Source: Spirochaeta sp. UBA2779 (GTDB lineage: Bacteria > Spirochaetota > Spirochaetia > DSM-2461). Taken from it: 12,365 nucleotides of DNA. Positions 7,935-12,365 of the stretch are shown here, piece after piece (positions within the stretch are counted from its first letter, which is position 1; each line of letters opens with the position of its first letter). Both the position numbers and the translations under genes were made by a program. The notes beneath the pieces are model-generated. The model saw only the letters and a program-made list of their open reading frames with translations. It was not told the origin of the DNA and did not search any database. The stretch covers positions 1-12,365 of the forward strand of contig DEIH01000113.1 in NCBI GenBank assembly GCA_002352375.1, read 5' to 3'.

Positions 7935-8190
7935 TTTATTTTAATTTGTTCTGAATGGAGAAATTTTATTAACCTTATATTGCCTTATTCATCAATAAAA
8001 TAGCGATCCAATGACGTTTTCTGCATTATTTCCATTATTCAAGGTCTTTTCCGACAGGTTAGGATAATTACAAAAAGAGCCTGATTGTAGCAATCATTCC
8101 CGTCATCACTCGGGAAACACTGCCGTAATGAACTTCCAGAGGCACCGTTGCTGCCATTGTGTTAACCGGATATTCAAGTACAATGCTCCA
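7935..8190. other. AT-rich intergenic region between operon and transporter gene
   Basis: About 310 bp separate the two divergent start codons. The left part (to about 8040) is clearly more AT-rich than the flanking genes. It contains an inverted repeat TTATT-CATC-AATAA (7985-7998), about 93 bases upstream of the predicted operon start, and a repeated octamer AGGATAAT (7913-7920 and 8061-8068). No tRNA, riboswitch-like structure or convincing small gene is visible: open frames here are 7-18 codons without a ribosome site. It probably serves regulation of the operon on the left and the transporter on the right. Confidence 0.4.
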
Positions 8191-9090
8191 ATGCAGAAAA
8201 TGACCGCCTCGGACTGGCTTATTCTTTTTATACTCAGCGTACTCTGGGGCGGAGCTTTCATTTTCGCCGGAATTGCATTACGGGAACTCCCTCCCTTTAC
8301 AATTGTCGCCCTGAGGGTGTCTATTGCAGCTGTCATTCTGAATCTGATTATTTTCCTTTCAGGCCGGCGGTACAATATCTCATGGAAAATGGCCGGAAAC
8401 CTGCTGCTCATGGGCTTAATGAACAACGCCATCCCCTTCTCCCTGATTGTATGGAGCCAAACCCGGATTACCGCCGGACAGGCATCCATACTCAACGCAA
8501 CAACGCCGATATTCACTATAATACTGGCCCACTACCTCACCGGGGATGAGAAAATCACCGTAAACCGTATGGTTGGAATTCTTATGGGTCTGGCCGGAGT
8601 TATTGTGCTGATCGGCCCCGGGGTATTCGGCAAAACCGGGTTCAACCCCCTCCCCCAGCTGGCAGTATTGGGTGCGGGTCTGGCATATTCCCTATCCGGT
8701 ATTTTCGGTAAACGCTTCGGAAATGCAGGTATGGATCCTCTTCTGATATCCGGAGGACAACTGATCGGTTCATCCCTGATTCTCCTCCCGCTTGCACTGA
8801 TTATTGATAAACCCTGGAACTTCCCATGGCCTTCACCTCAACCGGTACTGGCCATACTGGGTCTGGCGGTATTTTCCACAGCTCTGGCCTACATCCTCTA
8901 TTTCCGGGTACTCAAACGGGCCGGTGCGGGAAACGTGCTTCTGGTTACCATGATTATTCCCTTTGTTGCCATCTTTCTGGGGGCAGCGGTACTGGGCGAA
9001 ACCCTGCATATCAGAGAGATTGGGGCGCTGCTGATTCTTGTTGCAGGACTGCTGGTTATTGACGGCAGGGTATTGGGCCGGAAGAAATAG
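8191..9090 (+). CDS. EamA/DMT-family transporter (RhaT/YdcZ-like permease)
   Basis: 299 residues from ATG 8191, with ten hydrophobic segments in two EamA repeats, the standard ~300-residue drug/metabolite transporter layout. The start of the first repeat, 'DWLILFILSVLWGGAFIF' followed by 'ALRELPPFTIVALR', is strongly family-typical. So are the repeat-ending segments 'ASILNATTPIFTIILAHYL' and 'NVLLVTMIIPFVAIFLGAAVLGE'. It sits in the inner membrane and probably exports an amino acid or other small metabolite; the substrate cannot be read from sequence. Start choice is uncertain. ATG 8128 would add 21 residues rich in Cys/His/Arg unlike family members, whereas 8191 or 8200 puts the first membrane segment where expected. 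None has a good Shine-Dalgarno. Its TAG is immediately adjacent to the stop of the convergent acyltransferase gene. Confidence 0.9.
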   Translation: MQKMTASDWLILFILSVLWGGAFIFAGIALRELPPFTIVALRVSIAAVILNLIIFLSGRRYNISWKMAGNLLLMGLMNNAIPFSLIVWSQTRITAGQASILNATTPIFTIILAHYLTGDEKITVNRMVGILMGLAGVIVLIGPGVFGKTGFNPLPQLAVLGAGLAYSLSGIFGKRFGNAGMDPLLISGGQLIGSSLILLPLALIIDKPWNFPWPSPQPVLAILGLAVFSTALAYILYFRVLKRAGAGNVLLVTMIIPFVAIFLGAAVLGETLHIREIGALLILVAGLLVIDGRVLGRKK

Positions 9091-9765
9091 TTACAGCAGC
9101 TTCACATATTCGGAAGTCCGACGGGATTCATCCGCATAATAGCCCCTCAGTTCTTCGGGCAGCAGGTCGGCCAGCTGATACATCATCTCATCAGCCATCT
9201 TCTCCCGGTCTTCCGCACGAATCTTCCCGCCACCGGGTTTCTCCATCAGAAAGGGTTTCCCGCAACGCAGATGCACTGTAGTTCTCCGCAGCCTCTTCAG
9301 GTTCTTTTTCAGATCCAACAGACCCCACTGCACCATGGTGTAAATAGGGACACCCTCCCGGGAGGCAAAGAACGTAGTTCCAGGCAGGGCTTTTTTAAGG
9401 GCGCCGGTTTTGCTCCGGGTTCCCTCGGGAGCGATACAGAGAAAGTTTCCGTCATCCAGAACACCGAAACAGCTGCGGATGGCCTTCATGTCCATGCCGC
9501 CCCGGTCAACAGGAACAGATTCCCAGGCCTCCATGGCCATTTTAGTAAAATACGGGCCCCATAATTCCCTCTTGGCCAGGGCCCTGGTTTTTCTGGGCCG
9601 CAAACTGATGTAAAAAAGCGGCCCCTCCAGATTGGTTGTATGGTTGGTAATCAGAATAGCCGGACCTTCCCGGGGGATATTTTCCTCGCCTTTCAGGTCT
9701 ACTTTGCAAGTAATCTTGAATAACAGTATAACAACCGTATTCACGATGCGTTCTTTAAAAGTCAT
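9091..9765 (-). CDS. Lysophospholipid (1-acyl-glycerol-3-phosphate) acyltransferase, PlsC family
   Basis: 224 residues, within the 200-260 range of PlsC-type enzymes, which acylate lysophosphatidate during phospholipid synthesis at the inner membrane. A hydrophobic N-terminal helix (8-20) precedes 'GEENIPREGPAILITNH'. Block I is NHTTNLE (41-47), so the usual HX4D is HX4E here. Block II lies around 'ALAKRELWG' and 'ESVPVDRGG' (82-90). Block III is IAPEGTRSKTG (111-121), with EGTRS intact, and block IV is around 'GVPIYTMV'. The order and spacing are normal, so the protein is probably active. Whether it uses lysophosphatidate or another lysolipid is open. ATG 9765 matches the family N-terminus but has no Shine-Dalgarno. 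It is divergent from the LOG gene and abuts the transporter gene tail to tail with no intervening base. Confidence 0.9.
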   Translation of the reverse strand: MTFKERIVNTVVILLFKITCKVDLKGEENIPREGPAILITNHTTNLEGPLFYISLRPRKTRALAKRELWGPYFTKMAMEAWESVPVDRGGMDMKAIRSCFGVLDDGNFLCIAPEGTRSKTGALKKALPGTTFFASREGVPIYTMVQWGLLDLKKNLKRLRRTTVHLRCGKPFLMEKPGGGKIRAEDREKMADEMMYQLADLLPEELRGYYADESRRTSEYVKLL

Positions 9766-9822
9766 AGGGACAGGTTGATGGAGTAACCGGTGATGGTCAA
9801 GGAATAACAGGTGGTTTTCTGC

Positions 9823-9828
9823 TATGAT
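9823..9828 (+). promoter_or_regulatory. Extended -10 element before the LOG gene
   Basis: TATGAT (5 of 6) is preceded by TGC at 9820-9822, giving an extended -10 (TGnTATGAT). No -35 match is present at the expected distance, as is often tolerated with extended -10 promoters. The usual seven-base distance to the start of transcription falls on base 9835, the A of the preferred ATG, so the transcript may be leaderless. Confidence 0.4.
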
Positions 9829-9834
9829 AGTTTG

Positions 9835-10425
9835 ATGAATAAATTGAAAACTATCTGTGTGTTCTGCGGATCGGGTACCGGTTCCAATTCTGTGTACGCT
9901 GAGGCTGCGGGAATTCTGGGCAACCTCCTCTCACGCCAATCTTTGAATCTGGTATACGGCGGAAGCAACATCGGCCTGATGGGTATTGTTTCCGCTGCCG
10001 TCCGGGATGGAGGGGGAAAGGTAACCGGTGTAATTCCCGAACGAATAGCCGAAAAGGTCCCCGGTCAGGACGGTATTACAATGGAAGTAGTACCGGGTAT
10101 GCACGAGAGAAAAGCCCTGATGTACGAGCTCTCAGATGCCTTTATTTCACTTCCCGGGGGAATAGGTACCCTTGAGGAAACCTTCGAGGCCTGGACATGG
10201 AACCAGCTGGGATACCATGCAAAACCACTGGCCCTGCTGAACATCAACGGATATTTTAACAGTTTGCTGGATTTTCTGGATAACATGACCTCCGAAGGAT
10301 TTCTCAAGAGCAGTCAGAGAGATGCTCTGATTGTGGATAACAACCCTGAGAAACTGATTGTAAAAATATCCGCATGGAATCCGCCGGAAGGGGTTAAATG
10401 GGGATCTTTAAAACCATCAAGCTGA
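9835..10425 (+). CDS. LOG-family protein (cytokinin riboside 5'-monophosphate phosphoribohydrolase-like)
   Basis: 196 residues from ATG 9835, matching the ~180-200 of LOG/TIGR00730 proteins, which hydrolyse nucleoside 5'-monophosphates to base and ribose 5-phosphate. The family start KTICVFCGSG is followed by 'LVYGGSNIGLMG' (Rossmann-like fold). The active-site pair MHERK (89-93, with Arg92 and Lys93) and PGGIGTLEE (107-115, with the catalytic Glu) are intact. In bacteria these enzymes act on AMP-like or cytokinin-type nucleotides, and the old label 'lysine decarboxylase' is a misannotation. GTG 9811 is an alternative start adding eight residues: it has AAGGA seven bases upstream, while ATG 9835 has none but follows an extended -10 exactly. 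The gene converges on the DHH-CBS gene with 42 bp between. Confidence 0.93.
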   Translation: MNKLKTICVFCGSGTGSNSVYAEAAGILGNLLSRQSLNLVYGGSNIGLMGIVSAAVRDGGGKVTGVIPERIAEKVPGQDGITMEVVPGMHERKALMYELSDAFISLPGGIGTLEETFEAWTWNQLGYHAKPLALLNINGYFNSLLDFLDNMTSEGFLKSSQRDALIVDNNPEKLIVKISAWNPPEGVKWGSLKPSS

Positions 10426-10442
10426 ACAGAAAAGTATTCAGC
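10421..10442. terminator. Possible weak hairpin between convergent genes
   Basis: GCTGAA (10421-10426) pairs perfectly with TTCAGC (10437-10442) around a 10-base loop, beginning at the LOG stop codon. No T-tract follows on either strand. A second imperfect inverted repeat, with TTAAC/GTTAA arms (10454-10458 and 10467-10471), overlaps the stop of the DHH-CBS gene. These are the only stem-forming candidates in the 42-bp gap and may help end transcription, but neither is a classic intrinsic terminator. Confidence 0.25.
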
Positions 10443-10467
10443 AGCTCCGAAGATTAACTCCCGGAGG

Positions 10468-11775
10468 TTAACTGTAGAATTTCTTGTAGTCGCCCCGGGT
10501 AATCAGACCCACAAGCCGGATTCCTTCCATTACCGGAAGGTGCCCCACGTTATGCCCCAGCATATGCCTCTCCACCTCCCGGATCGTATCCCCGGGAGAA
10601 CAGGAGATAACACGCCGGGTCATGTAGGCGGTAATCGGGGCTTTCATGGCATCGGCTTTACGGGCCTTGCTCACATCCCTGAGAGAAAACATCCCCATCA
10701 GATTCCCCTCGGTATCAATTACCGGGGCCCCGGAGAAACCGGTCTGCTCAAAAAGAATTGAGGCATCCATCACCGAATTATCCGGAGTTAAAGACGTAAC
10801 ATCTCCGGACATCAGGTCTAACGCCGTCATGGCATCTACCGGAACACTCTCCAGCTGTTGAAGAAGCTCGCTCCACACATCCCGGTCGCCTTTGATAAAA
10901 GCCGAAGCCGCGGCAATATGCCCATGCCCCCCCAGAGTAGCCAGAACTTCCAGCAGATTAAAGCGCTCTTTACGACTGCGTCCGATTACAAGATGATTAC
11001 CCTTGTCCCGAATATCCACCAGAACGATAAGAACGTCCACCGGTTCATCGGCAAACACCCGGTCTACAACTTCTGCTACACCGGCAGTCTGCTCTTCCAG
11101 TTCCACCCGGGAGAGGGCAACAACATGGCCATGAAAGCGCCGCCAGGAAAGGTTTCCCAGAATGCGGTGAAAAAGATCGGCCTGAGAAGGCTCTCGTAAT
11201 GGACGAAGGAACCGGCGAACCATTTTCAGCGACGCACCCCGTTCCATGAGCCAGCTCACCGCTTCAAAATCCCCCGGGGTGGTTGTGTTATGGGTAAAAT
11301 TCCCCGTATCAGCGTAAATCCCCGCTAAAGCGATGGTGGCTGCATCCGGTCTTACAGCTGTCCCGGTATCCCGGCACATCAGTGTAAGAGTGGCGGATTC
11401 CGACCCATGACGGCCTTCCACCAGACGGGCCCCGGGAATATCCGCTTCCTCATTACGATGATGATCATAAATGGTTATTGTTTCCGGAACCTCTCCAAAC
11501 GCATCCAGAAACTCCCGGATACGGCTTTTACTTCTCGTATCCACTACAATCAGGCTGGACGGGGCAACACCCTTGATGTCTTTCAGAGTAAGCAAAGGCA
11601 GTTTATAGGCAAAAACTGTCAGAGCTTCCTTCACCGCCGGATGTGCCAGTCGGCTTCGTACCGGCTTATGATTGGGAAAGAGGGCCGCAGATAGAACTAA
11701 AGATCCCAGACAGTCCAGATCCATGTTCCCATGACCCACAATCAGGGCATCGGGCTTCGGGTGGTTTTCACTCAT
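10468..11775 (-). CDS. DHH/DHHA1 phosphoesterase with C-terminal CBS pair
   Basis: 435 residues. The DHH domain shows all four metal motifs. Motif I is GHGNMDLD (14-21), with His15, Asp19 and Asp21; motif II is VVDT (Asp79); motif III is YDHHRN (103-108, with Asp104-His105-His106); motif IV is YADTGNF (154-160, with Asp156). The DHHA1 substrate domain ends with GGHGHIAAA (282-290). Two CBS domains follow (about 317-372 and 379-432), which usually bind adenine nucleotides and could gate activity. DHH/DHHA1 proteins hydrolyse phosphodiesters in short oligonucleotides (nanoRNase) or cyclic dinucleotides; the sequence does not decide between them. The start ATG 11775 lies directly before the first strand and has only a weak GAGA upstream. 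This DHH-CBS arrangement often continues into a nucleotidyltransferase domain, which is absent: the frame ends at KFYS with TAA. Confidence 0.88.
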   Translation of the reverse strand: MSENHPKPDALIVGHGNMDLDCLGSLVLSAALFPNHKPVRSRLAHPAVKEALTVFAYKLPLLTLKDIKGVAPSSLIVVDTRSKSRIREFLDAFGEVPETITIYDHHRNEEADIPGARLVEGRHGSESATLTLMCRDTGTAVRPDAATIALAGIYADTGNFTHNTTTPGDFEAVSWLMERGASLKMVRRFLRPLREPSQADLFHRILGNLSWRRFHGHVVALSRVELEEQTAGVAEVVDRVFADEPVDVLIVLVDIRDKGNHLVIGRSRKERFNLLEVLATLGGHGHIAAASAFIKGDRDVWSELLQQLESVPVDAMTALDLMSGDVTSLTPDNSVMDASILFEQTGFSGAPVIDTEGNLMGMFSLRDVSKARKADAMKAPITAYMTRRVISCSPGDTIREVERHMLGHNVGHLPVMEGIRLVGLITRGDYKKFYS

Positions 11776-11785
11776 AATGGTCTCA

Positions 11786-11814
11786 AGTCTAAGGCAGAGG
11801 TTGTTTCAGAGCAA
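11786..11814 (-). promoter_or_regulatory. Weak promoter candidate for the DHH-CBS gene
   Basis: Minus strand: TTGCTC (plus 11809-11814, 3 of 6), 17-base spacer, TAGACT (plus 11786-11791, 4 of 6). Transcription would begin near 11779, only about four bases before the ATG. The spacing is right but both boxes are weak. The 92-bp divergent spacer also has to hold the promoter of the aldo/keto reductase, for which I see no good candidate. Confidence 0.3.
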
Positions 11815-11867
11815 CTTATTCATAATGTGGGACGACGGAATCCCCTTCCTTATGTTAGTCTCCCCCA

Positions 11868-12365
11868 ATGCAGTACCGTACAATGCCCAAAGACAGCCGC
11901 CGCCTATCCATCCTGGGATTCGGTGTTATGCGACTCCCCACTAAAGCCGGCCGTATCGACAGAAAAACTTCGAATGAGATGCTCACCCGCGCCCTGGAAA
12001 GTGGAGTTAATTATCTGGATACGGCCTTTCCATACATGGGAGGACAATCAGAACCCTATATAGGGCGTTTTCTCGAGGAAAACGGCCGCCGAAAGGAGGT
12101 GGCCATTGCCACCAAACTCCCCCACTGGCAAACCCGAACCCGCAAAGAAATGGATAAGATGCTGGAGAACCAGCTGAAAAGACTCCGCAGCGATTATATC
12201 GATTACTACCTGGTTCACAATCTTACGGGTGGTTCATGGGACTCCCTGATGAACCGTGAGATTCTTGAATTTCTGGATAGAGCGAAACAATCCGGAAAGA
12301 TTCGACAGACAGGTTTCTCATGGCACGGAACCCCGGAAGATTTCTCTCGGGTGGTGGATGCCAGG
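11868..12365 (+). CDS. Aldo/keto reductase, 5' part (runs off window)
   Basis: 166 codons are open from ATG 11868 to the right edge. 'ILGFGVMRLP' (15-24) is the family's opening strand and turn. The catalytic tetrad of aldo/keto reductases is readable: Asp51 in YLDTAFPY, Tyr56, Lys83 in IATKLPHW, and His117 in YLVHNL. 'SDYIDYYLVHNL' (108-119) is typical of the subgroup whose longer members end in a 4Fe-4S ferredoxin-like domain, but that region is outside the window. NADPH-dependent reduction of an aldehyde or ketone is the family reaction; the substrate is unknown. No Shine-Dalgarno precedes the ATG (the upstream bases are TCTCCCCCA), although the N-terminus MQYRTMPKDSRRLSILGFG fits the family well. 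Confidence 0.92.
   Translation, partial: MQYRTMPKDSRRLSILGFGVMRLPTKAGRIDRKTSNEMLTRALESGVNYLDTAFPYMGGQSEPYIGRFLEENGRRKEVAIATKLPHWQTRTRKEMDKMLENQLKRLRSDYIDYYLVHNLTGGSWDSLMNREILEFLDRAKQSGKIRQTGFSWHGTPEDFSRVVDAR

Noticed and set aside
8011..8067. 18-codon open frame in the intergenic region
   Set aside because: No ribosome site, no sequence features, and a length expected by chance.
8099..8114. CCCG/CGGG stem as a terminator or operator
   Set aside because: Only four base pairs with an eight-base loop and no T-tract; there is no upstream gene on the plus strand that needs a terminator here.
8128..8190. Longer N-terminus for the EamA transporter
   Set aside because: The added 21 residues are Cys/His/Arg-rich and unlike family members, and the first membrane segment fits a start at 8191 or 8200. 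It is not fully excluded.
8106..8516. 136-codon open frame on the minus strand opposite the transporter gene
   Set aside because: Entirely antisense to a well-supported membrane protein, with no family resemblance and no ribosome site.
9354..9365. 12-bp perfect palindrome CCTCCCGGGAGG
   Set aside because: It lies inside the acyltransferase coding region and is explained by codon choice in a window where CCGG-type words are common.
1..12365. Mobile element, CRISPR array, toxin-antitoxin pair or defence island
   Set aside because: No transposase, integrase, terminal repeats, spaced direct repeats or paired small genes are visible; every sizeable gene fits a housekeeping or metabolic family.

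Overview
The window reads as a housekeeping stretch of a bacterial chromosome. It most likely comes from an anaerobic or fermentative Gram-negative-type bacterium, and I lean towards a free-living spirochaete. Evidence: a biotin-dependent, sodium-pumping acyl-CoA decarboxylase operon; a secreted protein with a NADase-type glycan-binding (discoidin-like) fold; a stand-alone DHH-CBS phosphoesterase; and a moderate base composition rich in CCGG-type words. No rRNA, tRNA, CRISPR array, insertion sequence or phage gene is visible. The taxonomic guess is an inference from family resemblance only.

Layout, left to right. 1-375 (-): 5' part of an NAD(P)-dependent epimerase/dehydratase-like gene that leaves the window. 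494-1591 (+): secreted glycan-binding-type protein, divergent from the first gene across a 118-bp spacer that holds a strong minus-strand promoter. 1737-4121 (+): full-length Lon protease with its own predicted promoter. 4125-7877 (-): four-gene operon for a membrane sodium-pumping decarboxylase of the methylmalonyl-CoA type. Its order is carboxyltransferase, OadG-like anchor, biotin carrier, beta-subunit ion channel, with an 11-bp gap followed by two TAATG stop/start overlaps. 7878-8190: AT-rich regulatory region with the operon promoter. 8191-9090 (+): EamA-type transporter. 9091-9765 (-): PlsC-type acyltransferase, abutting the transporter stop to stop. 9835-10425 (+): LOG-family nucleotide phosphoribohydrolase. 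10468-11775 (-): DHH/DHHA1/CBS-CBS phosphoesterase. 11868-12365 (+): 5' part of an aldo/keto reductase leaving the window.

The only clear functional unit is the decarboxylase. The soluble carboxyltransferase moves CO2 from an acyl-CoA to the biotin on the carrier. The beta subunit decarboxylates carboxybiotin and exports Na+, and the OadG-like subunit holds the complex together. This gives energy conservation during succinate/propionate-type fermentation. The other genes are single-gene units in alternating orientation, covering protein quality control, phospholipid synthesis, nucleotide turnover, export and redox.

I did not find a convincing new defence or mobile system. The most notable points are an unusually long OadG subunit carrying an extra periplasmic helical module; a DHH-CBS protein lacking the poly(A)-polymerase/CCA domain that often follows this architecture; an acyltransferase with HX4E in place of HX4D; tail-to-tail gene pairs with 0 and 3 bp between them and no terminators; and a split between genes with strong Shine-Dalgarno sequences and genes with none, some of which have a -10-like hexamer placed for leaderless transcription.
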